This document shows, one piece after another, positions 8,948 to 17,424 of a stretch of 64,000 nucleotides of DNA. Below the pieces are notes generated by a model, which saw nothing but the letters and a program-made list of their open reading frames with translations, did no database searches and was not told the DNA's origin. This DNA comes from JBFJKD01 sp041601945 (lineage in GTDB: Bacteria; Pseudomonadota; Gammaproteobacteria; Pseudomonadales; Porticoccaceae), in contig JBFIHG010000007.1 in the NCBI GenBank assembly GCA_041601945.1, positions 16,462-80,461 on the forward strand. The letters are read 5' to 3'. The number at the start of each line of letters is the position of its first letter. The first letter of the stretch is position 1. Made by a program: the position numbers and the translations under genes.

Positions 8948-10303
8948 TCACAGCCGCAGCAGGTCATTGTATAGGGCCAACACCATCAAACCAACAACCA
9001 ACATCAACCCGATCCGGTATCCAAACTCCTGAACCTTATCGGACACCGGGCGGCCTTTCACCGCTTCGACCAGATAATAGGCGAGGTGCCCCCCATCCAG
9101 CACCGGAATCGGTAATAAATTCAACACCCCAAGGCTCACACTGAGCAATGCCATGAATTGCAAAAATGGGCCCAGACCGTACTCCGCTGAAGCGCCCGCC
9201 ACTTTAGCAATGGTAATCGGGCCGCTCAAGTGTTTGACAGAAATATCTCCGGTAATCATTTTCTTAATCGAACTGAGGATCAGCGCGGAGGTTTTCCAGG
9301 TTTGCTGCCCGGCGCGCGCCATCGCTTCTACCGGTCCATACTTCATTTCCCGAAACAAATCTTCGGGCCACTGCGGCACCACCACCGACATACCTACCTG
9401 CCCGATATCATTACCGTCCTCTGCCGCTACCCGTTTTGGGGTGACGGTGGTGATAAAAGTCTGTCCGTCCCGTTCCACGGTCACATCAATGGCCTGGGCA
9501 GGGCGCGCGCGCACGTATTCTACCCAGGTCTGCCAGTCGCTCATCGCCACTCCATCGGCGGCAACAATCAGGTCGCCACTGACGATGCCAGCGATATCCG
9601 CCGGATCCCCCGCGGTTACTTCGTCGGCAACCGGGATGACCAATGGCTGGTACAATTTGAGACCGATACTACCGATCGGATCCGGACTATCCGTATCCAC
9701 ATCCCATTGCTCCAACAGACCTTCACTGTCGTAACCTAGCGATGAGTCCGGATAGATGACGGTAAAACGAATGGGTCCACTATCGCCGATACGACGTACC
9801 AGCTGTTCACCGAGCGCCTGCCAGGTGGGCGTCTCGACTCCGTCCACCGCTACAATTTCCTGCCCAGGCTCCAGCCCTGCGGAAGCCGCTACAGAACCTG
9901 GCACCACCTCGTTGATAATCGGCGCGACCCCTTGCGTACCGAGCATAAATACCAGCCAGTAAGCGATCAGTGCCAGCACAAAATTAGCCAGGGGGCCGGC
10001 GGCGACGGTAGCGATGCGCGCTGTTACCGGTTTGCGATTAAACGCCCCCGACACATCTTCGGGCGCCACCGGCCCTTCCCGTTCGTCCACCATTTTGACG
10101 TAGCCACCCAGAGGCAGAGCCGCAATCACAAATTCAGTACCCAGCTTGTCGCGCCAGCGCAGTAACGCGGGACCAAAGCCAATGGAAAACCGCAGCACTT
10201 TGATACCGCAGCGACGCGCCACCCAGAAGTGGCCGAATTCGTGAAAAGTAATTAATACACCCAACACGATCAGAGTGTAAAAAATCATCTGTACAACAGC
10301 CAT
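8948..10303 (-). CDS. rseP: site-2 protease RseP
   Basis: Intramembrane zinc protease that cuts anti-sigma factor RseA, and signal-peptide remnants, in the envelope stress response. The 451 residues have the HExxH site in the first membrane segment (HEFGH, 21-25), two tandem PDZ domains in the periplasmic loop (about 110-310, each with the ASAGLEPGQ/ADIAGIVSGD pattern), and the C-terminal zinc-ligand LDG motif (PIPVLDGGHL). It lies between dxr and bamA as usual. Confidence 0.97.
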   Translation of the reverse strand: MAVVQMIFYTLIVLGVLITFHEFGHFWVARRCGIKVLRFSIGFGPALLRWRDKLGTEFVIAALPLGGYVKMVDEREGPVAPEDVSGAFNRKPVTARIATVAAGPLANFVLALIAYWLVFMLGTQGVAPIINEVVPGSVAASAGLEPGQEIVAVDGVETPTWQALGEQLVRRIGDSGPIRFTVIYPDSSLGYDSEGLLEQWDVDTDSPDPIGSIGLKLYQPLVIPVADEVTAGDPADIAGIVSGDLIVAADGVAMSDWQTWVEYVRARPAQAIDVTVERDGQTFITTVTPKRVAAEDGNDIGQVGMSVVVPQWPEDLFREMKYGPVEAMARAGQQTWKTSALILSSIKKMITGDISVKHLSGPITIAKVAGASAEYGLGPFLQFMALLSVSLGVLNLLPIPVLDGGHLAYYLVEAVKGRPVSDKVQEFGYRIGLMLVVGLMVLALYNDLLRL

Positions 10304-10366
10304 ACGGTTTTTCCTGATTAATCCAACTCTATCTTTGATGTTTGCGCAGCTACCCGCCCAGTCAGA

Positions 10367-11569
10367 TCAGGCAATCAGGGCCAGCGCTGTACGCCGGGCC
10401 TGGGCATCGGAGGCTTGGACTACCGCCAGCTCCTGCGGTTCACTCGCCACCCAGCTGTGCAGAGTTTCTGCTACGATTTCGGCGATCCTGCAAAAACCGA
10501 TTTCACCGTTGAGAAATGCGGCAACCGCCACTTCGTTAGCAGCATTGAGCGCCACCGGAAAATCCTTACCCGCCTCTGCGGCCGCCCGCGCCAGTCCCAG
10601 GCAGGGATAGCGTGCCTGTTCAGGCGCGCTGAAATTCAATGCGCCTACCGCTATCAAATCCAGGGGCTTAACTCCGGATTCCAGACGCTGCGGCCAGTTT
10701 AACGCATGCGCGATGGGGGTGCGCATATCCGGGTTGCCTAGTTGCGCCAATACCGATCCGTCAATGTACTCGACCAGTGAGTGCACGATACTTTCGGGAT
10801 GAATCACAACATCCACCTGCTGCGGCTTCACATCAAACAACCAACAGGCTTCCAACAGCTCCAGCCCCTTGTTCATCATGGTCGCTGAATCCACTGAAAT
10901 CTTGCGCCCCATGCGCCAGTTAGGGTGCGCGCACGCCTGATCGGGCGTTACCAACGGTAACTGTTCGAGCGCCGTTGCACGAAAGGGGCCCCCAGAGGCC
11001 GATAGTAGAATACGTCGTATGCCCGACGCGCGCGGGTCGCCCCGATAATCGGGCGGTAAACACTGGAAAATTGCGTTATGCTCGCTGTCGATCGGCAACA
11101 GGGTCGCGCCGCAACTGCGCACCGCCTGCATAAACAGTGCGCCCGCCATGACCAGAGACTCTTTGTTGGCAAGCAGTACCCGCTTGCCGGCGTGGACGGC
11201 GGCCATGGTTGGCGCCAAACCGGCGCCACCTACGATCGCTGCCATAACCGTACTGGCGTCGGGGTGCGCCGCAACTTCTACCAGACCTTCCTCACCCCAC
11301 AGTACTTTGGTCGCATGGCGGGCTGTTGCACTGCGGGCGGTTGCGCCTGCGGGCGCGCTTTGAATACTCTGCGCCAGCCGGAGCCCATCCTGTTGATTCG
11401 CAACCACCGCATAGCGCGGCCGCCACTGGCGACACTGTTGCGCCAACAGGTCGATGCGCGTGTGCGCGGTCAATGCAAACGCACGAAAACGATCCGGATG
11501 GCGCGCCATCACATCCAGCGTGTTGACGCCAATCGACCCCGTTGCACCGAGCACCGTAACCTGCTCCAT
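10367..11569 (-). CDS. dxr: 1-deoxy-D-xylulose 5-phosphate reductoisomerase
   Basis: Second enzyme of the MEP isoprenoid pathway (NADPH, divalent metal). The 400 residues show the Rossmann LGATGSIG (7-14), NKESLVMAG, the metal and substrate sites PIDSEHNAIFQCL and SASGGPFR, and HPNWRMGRKISVDSATMMNKGLE. It begins 3 bp after the cdsA stop, supporting one operon that also feeds uppS in undecaprenyl synthesis. Confidence 0.98.
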   Translation of the reverse strand: MEQVTVLGATGSIGVNTLDVMARHPDRFRAFALTAHTRIDLLAQQCRQWRPRYAVVANQQDGLRLAQSIQSAPAGATARSATARHATKVLWGEEGLVEVAAHPDASTVMAAIVGGAGLAPTMAAVHAGKRVLLANKESLVMAGALFMQAVRSCGATLLPIDSEHNAIFQCLPPDYRGDPRASGIRRILLSASGGPFRATALEQLPLVTPDQACAHPNWRMGRKISVDSATMMNKGLELLEACWLFDVKPQQVDVVIHPESIVHSLVEYIDGSVLAQLGNPDMRTPIAHALNWPQRLESGVKPLDLIAVGALNFSAPEQARYPCLGLARAAAEAGKDFPVALNAANEVAVAAFLNGEIGFCRIAEIVAETLHSWVASEPQELAVVQASDAQARRTALALIA

Positions 11570-11572
11570 CGC

Positions 11573-12409
11573 CTACAACCTGTGTGCCAGCGTCAAATAA
11601 AACAAGGCAAATACGGGTAGCGCGGCAGTCAGACTATCCAGACGATCCAACAGGCCACCGTGGCCCGGTAAAATAGTGCCACTGTCTTTGACGCCACGGT
11701 GCCGTTTGACCATGCTTTCCAGCAGGTCCCCAAGCACCGACGCCAGGGCTGTCACCAGTGCCACCCCCATCCACGGCAGCCACTGCACATCAAACTCACG
11801 CCAAATTCCCAGGACCGCAACAAATACCGCGACGCTGACCATACCACCCAGCACCCCTTCCCAGGTTTTACCAGGACTCACGGCAGGCGCAAGTTTGTGT
11901 TTGCCGAACGCCCGCCCGGTAAAATAAGCGCCGATATCGGCCAGGGCAACAATCATGACCACCGTCAAAACCAGCCAGGGTCCCTGGGACTCAGCAACCA
12001 GTACGGAAATGGCCAACCACAAAGGCACCAGGACCAGGATTCCAACGCCCAGGCACACCACCACGTTACCCCATAACACGGCGCTGCTGGGATAACCCTG
12101 CACCCACAGTAAGGCTACCGCCCACCAGGCTCCAGCGACAAGCAACAGGGGTAAGGCCACCACTGTGTTCAGACCACTGGCCGGTAGTTGCCAGCCACTG
12201 AACAGCCATGCCATCACCGCTACCAGCGCTATCACATACGCCGCGCGCGCGGTGACCCTGCACAGTCCGGCAAGCGAGCTCCACTCCCAGGCGCCATACG
12301 CGACTACTATAGCCATAAGCGCGGAAAATCCGAGGGGCGGCAACAAAAACAGCGCGGAAAGAAAAACCAGGGCGAGGACGACGGCGGTCGCTACCCGCAA
12401 TCTAAGCAC
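11573..12409 (-). CDS. cdsA: phosphatidate cytidylyltransferase
   Basis: Makes CDP-diacylglycerol for phospholipids; an integral membrane enzyme with about eight hydrophobic segments. The C-terminal signature is present (SVLGDLLESMVKRHRGVKDSGTILPGHGGLLDRLDSL), with the acidic residues of the CTP site. I prefer the GTG at 12407-12409: it has GGAGCG at good spacing and overlaps the uppS stop by 8 bp. An ATG at 12430, deeper in uppS, has no ribosome site. The product is then 278 residues. Confidence 0.95.
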   Translation of the reverse strand: MLRLRVATAVVLALVFLSALFLLPPLGFSALMAIVVAYGAWEWSSLAGLCRVTARAAYVIALVAVMAWLFSGWQLPASGLNTVVALPLLLVAGAWWAVALLWVQGYPSSAVLWGNVVVCLGVGILVLVPLWLAISVLVAESQGPWLVLTVVMIVALADIGAYFTGRAFGKHKLAPAVSPGKTWEGVLGGMVSVAVFVAVLGIWREFDVQWLPWMGVALVTALASVLGDLLESMVKRHRGVKDSGTILPGHGGLLDRLDSLTAALPVFALFYLTLAHRL

Positions 12410-13154
12410 TCTGACGCTCCGCCACATCATGGGTCAGACCAAAGCGCCGTTGCCGCTGGTAATAATCCTGCACAGCCTGTTCGAGCACGGCGCTATCAAA
12501 ATCGGGCCAATAGCATTTGGCGAAATAAAATTCAGTGTAGGCCATTTGCCACAATAGAAAGTTACTGATGCGTTGTTCGCCAGCGGTGCGAATACACAAA
12601 TCCGGCATCGGTAAATCGCCGAGACTCAGGTGGCTCTCGAACAACGCCTCGTCAATTTTCTCGCAGTCCAACTGTGCATCCCTGACCAGAGTGGCCACTT
12701 GCCGAGCGGCCTGCAAAATATCCCATCGACCACCATAATCCACCGCCAGCACGAGAGTAAAACTGCCGTTGGCGGTAGCGCGCTCCGCATCGGTAATTAG
12801 TTTTTGCAGCCGCGCACTAAACCTGCTGCGCTCGCCAATCACCCGCAGGCGAATATCGCGACGACACAGTTCCCGTGTTTCTTTTTTGAGGTAAGACGCA
12901 AACAGGGACATCAAGGCACCGACCTCAGCGGGTGGGCGCTGCCAGTTTTCACTACTAAATGCGAACAGCGTCAGTGTGGAGATTTTGTGTTGCTGGCAGG
13001 CATCCAGAATTCCGCGCACTTTTTCGACGCCGGCATTGTGTCCAGCCACGGCCCCCAGTCCGCGCGCACGCGCCCAGCGACCATTGCCATCCATGATGAT
13101 AGCGACATGCTGCAGGGGATGGCTGCCGGCGCAGGAATCAGTAGTGTCTGCCAT
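12402..13154 (-). CDS. uppS: undecaprenyl diphosphate synthase (cis-prenyltransferase)
   Basis: Makes the C55 lipid carrier for peptidoglycan and O-antigen. The 250 residues carry IIMDGNGRWARARG with catalytic Asp22, the LTLFAFSSENWQRP segment, and the C-terminal PDLCIRTAGEQRISNFLLWQMAYTEF. It lies between frr and cdsA in the Pseudomonas-type order (in E. coli dxr intervenes). Confidence 0.97.
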   Translation of the reverse strand: MADTTDSCAGSHPLQHVAIIMDGNGRWARARGLGAVAGHNAGVEKVRGILDACQQHKISTLTLFAFSSENWQRPPAEVGALMSLFASYLKKETRELCRRDIRLRVIGERSRFSARLQKLITDAERATANGSFTLVLAVDYGGRWDILQAARQVATLVRDAQLDCEKIDEALFESHLSLGDLPMPDLCIRTAGEQRISNFLLWQMAYTEFYFAKCYWPDFDSAVLEQAVQDYYQRQRRFGLTHDVAERQSA

Positions 13155-13175
13155 GGTAATTTCCCGGATGGAGCA

Positions 13176-13739
13176 CTAAATCTCCATCAAGTCGCGTTCT
13201 TTCGCCGCCAGAGCTTCTTCAATTTTCGCGACGTAGCGATCCGTTATTTTTTGCACGTCTTCCTGGGCGCGGCGTTCCTCATCTTCGGAAATATCCTTTT
13301 CCTTCAGTAACTCCTTGATATCGGACAACACGTCGCGTCGAATGTTGCGCACCGATACGCGGGAATTTTCCGCCTCGTGTTTAGCCTGACGGATGTAGCC
13401 TTTGCGGGTTTCCTCGGTCAGTGCTGGCATGGGGATACGAATGACCATGCCCGACGTCGACGGGTTGAGACCCAGGTCCGAGCGCATTATGGCTTTTTCA
13501 ACTTCCACCACCATGGCCTTTTCCCAGGGTGCCACCGACAGGGTGCGCGCATCAGTCGCGGTGACCGTCGCCACCTGATTAAGCGGCGTGTCGTTGCCGT
13601 AGTAGCTCACGCTGATCCCGTCGAGCAGACTCGAGTGCGCCCTTCCGGTGCGAATTTTATTAAACGCCTGCACCAGCGCGTCCACCGTTTTGCCCATACG
13701 TTCCTGGGCGTCTTTTTTTAATTCATCAATCATGCTCAT
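13176..13739 (-). CDS. frr: ribosome recycling factor
   Basis: Splits post-termination ribosomes together with EF-G. The 187 residues contain FNKIRTGRAHSSLLDGI near the N-terminus and NSRVSVRNIRRDVLSDIKELLKEK near the C-terminus, both diagnostic. It begins 3 bp after the pyrH stop, so it is cotranscribed. Confidence 0.98.
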   Translation of the reverse strand: MSMIDELKKDAQERMGKTVDALVQAFNKIRTGRAHSSLLDGISVSYYGNDTPLNQVATVTATDARTLSVAPWEKAMVVEVEKAIMRSDLGLNPSTSGMVIRIPMPALTEETRKGYIRQAKHEAENSRVSVRNIRRDVLSDIKELLKEKDISEDEERRAQEDVQKITDRYVAKIEEALAAKERDLMEI

Positions 13740-13742
13740 GGC

Positions 13743-14480
13743 TTACGCTTCTTCAATAAGTGTACCTTCCTGCCCACCCACTACAATACTGAGCAGGGCT
13801 CCCGGCTTGGACATGCGAAACACCCGCACTGGCATATTGTGTTCTCGGCACAGACAGATAGCGGTTAGGTCCATCACTGCGAGTTTTTTCTCTAAAACCT
13901 CGTCGTAGGTCAGGCGCTGAAAGAGTGTGGCCGCCGGGTCTTTCAGCGGGTCCGATGAATAGACCCCGTCCACCCGAGTCGCCTTGAGCACCAGTTCCGC
14001 ATCGATTTCGATACCCCGCAGACAGGCCGCTGAATCCGTGGTGAAAAAAGGGTTACCGGTACCTGCAGCAAAAATCACCACCTCGCCGGCAGCCAGATAA
14101 TTCAACGCGCGGCGACGATCGTAGTGTTCGACTATGCCGCTCATCGGTATCGCCGACATAACCCGCGCCGAAATATTGTTGCGATCAAGGGCGTCGCGCA
14201 TCGCCAGTCCGTTCATAACCGTGGCCAACATGCCCATATGATCGCCGGTGACACGCTCCATGCCAGCGGCATTCAGCGCAGCGCCGCGAAATAGATTGCC
14301 GCCACCTATGACTAATCCAACCTGTACGCCAATGCCTATCAGTTGACCAATTTCCAACGCCATCCGATCGAGCACCTTGGGGTCGATACCAAAGCCCTCT
14401 TCACCTACTAGCTCCTCACCACTGAGCTTGAGCAGAATACGTTTGTATTTCTTATCTTTGGCGGCTTTGCTCACCGGCAT
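13743..14480 (-). CDS. pyrH: UMP kinase
   Basis: Hexameric amino acid kinase family enzyme that converts UMP to UDP. The chosen ATG at 14478-14480 has GGAG upstream and gives 245 residues starting PVSKAAKDKKYKRILLKLSGEEL. The phosphate-binding VGLVIGGGN and the DHMGMLATVMNGLAMRDAL helix are present. The open frame extends further upstream, but that part does not resemble PyrH. Confidence 0.97.
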   Translation of the reverse strand: MPVSKAAKDKKYKRILLKLSGEELVGEEGFGIDPKVLDRMALEIGQLIGIGVQVGLVIGGGNLFRGAALNAAGMERVTGDHMGMLATVMNGLAMRDALDRNNISARVMSAIPMSGIVEHYDRRRALNYLAAGEVVIFAAGTGNPFFTTDSAACLRGIEIDAELVLKATRVDGVYSSDPLKDPAATLFQRLTYDEVLEKKLAVMDLTAICLCREHNMPVRVFRMSKPGALLSIVVGGQEGTLIEEA

Positions 14481-14532
14481 ACACCACTCTCCACGCGACA
14501 GACATAGACTGGCCTGCGCCAGCCCGGTCACG

Positions 14533-15399
14533 TCATTTTTGCGAACTGACCTGCGCGGCAACCTCGGCAGCAAAGTCGACGGCCTCGACCTCAATACCTT
14601 CGCCTACCTCGAAGCGCACAAATTCCTGCACATCGCAGCCAGCATCCTTCAGCAGCTGGCCTACTTTGACATCAGGGTCCTTGACAAAAGGCTGCTCGAC
14701 AAGACTAACTTCCGCCAGAAATTTGCTTACGCGGCCAGCCACCATTTTCTCCACGATTGCGTCCGGCTTACCGCTCTCGCGGGCCTGCACAACATAGATT
14801 TCCCGTTCTTTCTCGAGTAAATCCTGGGGCATATCCTGCGGTTTTGCAACCTGCGGATTGACAGCCGCAACGTGCATCGCGATATCTTTGGCCAGATCCG
14901 CATTCCCGCCGGTGAGGCCCACCAGAACCGCGATGCGATCATTACTATGCACGTAGCTACCCACCACCGCCGCCTCGACCACCACGGCCCGGCGCACATT
15001 GATATTCTCGCCGATTTTCTGCACCAATGCCTCGCGCGCCGTTTCCAGCTCGCCTGCCATCAACGCCGCAACATCGCCCTGCTTATCCCGATAGGCGCGC
15101 TCAAGCACGGTTTGTACAAATGCACGAAAATTGTCATCGCGAGCCACAAAATCGGTTTCAGAATTGATTTCCACCAGCACACCGAAGCGGCCATCGTCGG
15201 ACACCTTGATGGCCACCGCACCCTGAGCGGCGATGCGCCCGGCTTTTTTAGCGGCTTTCATACCGCTGGATTTGCGCAAATTTTCAATCGCCAGATCGAT
15301 GTCCCCAGCGGTTTCCACCAATGCTTTTTTGCATTCCATCATACCCAGACCGGTGCGTTCGCGCAGTTCTTTCACCTGGGACGCAGTAATCGTCGTCAT
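14533..15399 (-). CDS. tsf: elongation factor Ts
   Basis: Guanine nucleotide exchange factor for EF-Tu. The start at 15397-15399 follows a strong GAGGAG and gives 288 residues. An N-terminal UBA-like domain (VKELRERTGLGMMECKKAL) is followed by core subdomains containing the VxINSETDFVARDDNF motif. It follows rpsB across a terminator-like hairpin. Confidence 0.98.
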   Translation of the reverse strand: MTTITASQVKELRERTGLGMMECKKALVETAGDIDLAIENLRKSSGMKAAKKAGRIAAQGAVAIKVSDDGRFGVLVEINSETDFVARDDNFRAFVQTVLERAYRDKQGDVAALMAGELETAREALVQKIGENINVRRAVVVEAAVVGSYVHSNDRIAVLVGLTGGNADLAKDIAMHVAAVNPQVAKPQDMPQDLLEKEREIYVVQARESGKPDAIVEKMVAGRVSKFLAEVSLVEQPFVKDPDVKVGQLLKDAGCDVQEFVRFEVGEGIEVEAVDFAAEVAAQVSSQK

Positions 15400-15443
15400 G
15401 CTTGCCTCTCCTCTTTCGTACAATTAGTTTTCACGCAATTAGT

Positions 15444-15468
15444 AAAAAGGGGGCCGAGCCCCCTTTTT
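15444..15468 (-). terminator. hairpin terminator/attenuator between rpsB and tsf
   Basis: AAAAA-GGGGGC-CGA-GCCCCC-TTTTT forms a 6-bp GC stem with a 3-nt loop, flanked by A and T tracts, so it could terminate in either direction. On the minus strand it lies 55 bp after rpsB and 45 bp before tsf. Readthrough would set the ratio of ribosomal protein S2 to EF-Ts and downstream genes, a known arrangement for this operon. Confidence 0.75.
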
Positions 15469-15523
15469 GGTCTAGAACACACTCGCCATTGCCCGCCCTT
15501 CCCAGGCTCGACAATAAGTTCCG

Positions 15524-16321
15524 TTACTCCGCGGCTGCGACGTTTGGCTCCAGCGCGATTTCTGGTGCCGGGACATCAGCGACGGCTGCGTCCTCAGTCA
15601 CTTCGACAAATTCGTCCTTGGCGGAGGGTCCGCTGGCACTCTGCGCTTTGCCTTCGAGCATCGCGTCGGCCATGGCGGTAACATACAACTTAATGGCGCG
15701 AATAGCGTCGTCGTTGCCGGGAATAACCACGTCGATACCGTCGGGGTTGCTGTTGGTATCCACGATGCCGATCACCGGAATCCCCAGCTTGTTGGCTTCC
15801 TGCACCGCGATGCGTTCGTGATCCACGTCGATTACGAACAGCGCGTCTGGTAAGCCGCCCATATCCTTGATGCCGCCGATGGAGCGCTCGAGTTTTTCCA
15901 TCATGCGAATACGCATCAGTGCTTCTTTCTTGGTCAGTTTTTCAAACGTACCGTCCGCGCTTTGTGTCTCTAGCTCGCGCAGCCTGCGCACCGAGCCGCG
16001 AATGGTTTTGTAGTTGGTCAGCATCCCACCCAGCCAGCGGTGACTGACATAGGGCATCCCGGCGCGTTCGGCCTGTTCTTTAACGGCCTTTTGCGCCGCG
16101 CGCTTGGTGCCGACAAACAGCAATTTGTTGCCATTGGTGGCCAGCTTGCGAGCCATCGCCAACGCATCATTAAACGCCGGTACAGTCTGTTCGAGGTTGA
16201 TAATATGAACTTTGTTGCGGGCCCCGAAGATGTAAGAGTCCATCTTGGGGTTCCAAAAACGGGTCTGGTGGCCGAAGTGGACGCCAGCTTGTAGCATGTC
16301 GCGCATGGAGACAGTTGTCAT
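15524..16321 (-). CDS. rpsB: 30S ribosomal protein S2
   Basis: Structural protein of the small subunit. The ATG at 16319-16321 has AGGAA upstream and yields 265 residues starting MTTVSMRDMLQAGVHFGHQTRFWNPKM. The S2 signatures (KLLFVGTKRAAQ, VIDVDHERIAVQEANKLGIPVIGIVDTN) are present. The C-terminal tail is acidic and Ala-rich, as in many gammaproteobacteria. Confidence 0.98.
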   Translation of the reverse strand: MTTVSMRDMLQAGVHFGHQTRFWNPKMDSYIFGARNKVHIINLEQTVPAFNDALAMARKLATNGNKLLFVGTKRAAQKAVKEQAERAGMPYVSHRWLGGMLTNYKTIRGSVRRLRELETQSADGTFEKLTKKEALMRIRMMEKLERSIGGIKDMGGLPDALFVIDVDHERIAVQEANKLGIPVIGIVDTNSNPDGIDVVIPGNDDAIRAIKLYVTAMADAMLEGKAQSASGPSAKDEFVEVTEDAAVADVPAPEIALEPNVAAAE

Positions 16322-16458
16322 GGTCAGTTCCTGATCAGGGTTAAACCTCCACATATCCCACCAATCAACCCCTAAGCAATACCGCTTGGAGCACCCAGAC
16401 AGGTGTGACGATATGTGTGTGTCGTTAGTTATCCCCGGGGAAATTCCCAGGGGCGCGC

Positions 16459-16487
16459 TTTATACCATAATCCCGTACCAGAATGAA
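16459..16487 (-). promoter_or_regulatory. candidate rpsB promoter with GC-rich discriminator
   Basis: On the minus strand TTCATT and TATAAA are 17 bp apart, followed at once by GCGCGCCCC. A GC-rich discriminator is typical of stringently controlled ribosomal promoters. The predicted leader before rpsB is about 130 nt and contains a CCCC...GGGG inverted repeat that may form part of an S2-binding leader; that is inference. The divergent map gene has a -10-like TACAAT at 16573-16578. Confidence 0.45.
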
Positions 16488-16607
16488 GTCCGCGCACGCC
16501 CACCCTGAGCGGATAACCACCACTGCAGCGGCCCGACCGTCAGCCACGGTGCACCCTGGCGTGGTAATTGGGTACAATGTGCGCACTGATTTTTACGAGT
16601 ACGCATT

Positions 16608-17384
16608 ATGCCCGTATCCATAAAGACCGTCGACGAAATAGCTAAAATGCGGATTGCCGGCCGACTGGCTGCCGAAGTGCTCGAAATGATTGGACCCTAC
16701 GTTCAACCCGGCGTCAGCACCGCTGAACTTGATCAGATCTGCCACGACTATATGGTTAAAGTACAGGACAGCGTTCCCGCCTGCCTGAATTACCGAGGGT
16801 TTCCAAAGTCCATTTGCACATCGGTCAATCAGGTGGTTTGCCACGGTATTCCGTCGGATCAGAAGGTGTTGAAAAAAGGCGACATTATCAATCTCGACAT
16901 TACGGTCATAAAGGATGGTTACTACGGCGATACCAGCAAGATGTTCTTTGTGGGCGACGCCCCCGAGCACGCCAGACGTTTGGTAAAGGTCGCGCAGGAA
17001 TGCCTGTACAAAGGTATCGAAATTGTCAAACCCGGCTGTCGCCTGGGCGATATTGGTCACGTGATCCAGCACTATGCGGAGGCCAATTACTACTCGGTGG
17101 TGCGCGACTATTGCGGTCATGGCATCGGCACCGAATTTCACGAGGAACCACAGGTGGTGCATTTCGGCACACCTGGAACTGGTATGGTGCTGCGCGAAGG
17201 CATGACGTTTACCATCGAGCCTATGATCAACGCCGGCAAGTACCATACACGCCTGAAAAACGACGGCTGGACCGTCGAAACCCGCGACGGCCGGTTATCC
17301 GCGCAGTGGGAACACACGCTGGCGGTAACTGCCGACGGCGTGGAAGTGCTTACTGCGCGCGCTGAGGAATCTTTCGGCAGATAA
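16608..17384 (+). CDS. map: methionine aminopeptidase, type I
   Basis: Removes the initiator Met from nascent proteins. The 258 residues have all five metal ligands in order: two Asp (DITVIKDGYYGDTS), His in GHGIGTEFHEEP, Glu in TIEPM and Glu in WEHTLAV. It is divergent from rpsB, the standard arrangement in Pseudomonas and E. coli. A TACAAT -10-like box ends 29 bp before the ATG. glnD follows after 40 bp. Confidence 0.98.
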   Translation: MPVSIKTVDEIAKMRIAGRLAAEVLEMIGPYVQPGVSTAELDQICHDYMVKVQDSVPACLNYRGFPKSICTSVNQVVCHGIPSDQKVLKKGDIINLDITVIKDGYYGDTSKMFFVGDAPEHARRLVKVAQECLYKGIEIVKPGCRLGDIGHVIQHYAEANYYSVVRDYCGHGIGTEFHEEPQVVHFGTPGTGMVLREGMTFTIEPMINAGKYHTRLKNDGWTVETRDGRLSAQWEHTLAVTADGVEVLTARAEESFGR

Positions 17385-17424
17385 CAAACTCTGCAATCGA
17401 CCCAAGCAACCCGAGCGGACACTT

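Noticed and set aside
13743..14594. Longer PyrH starting at 14594
   Set aside because: The extra 38 residues are Arg/Ser/Pro-rich and overlap tsf; the internal ATG has GGAG and fits the family length.
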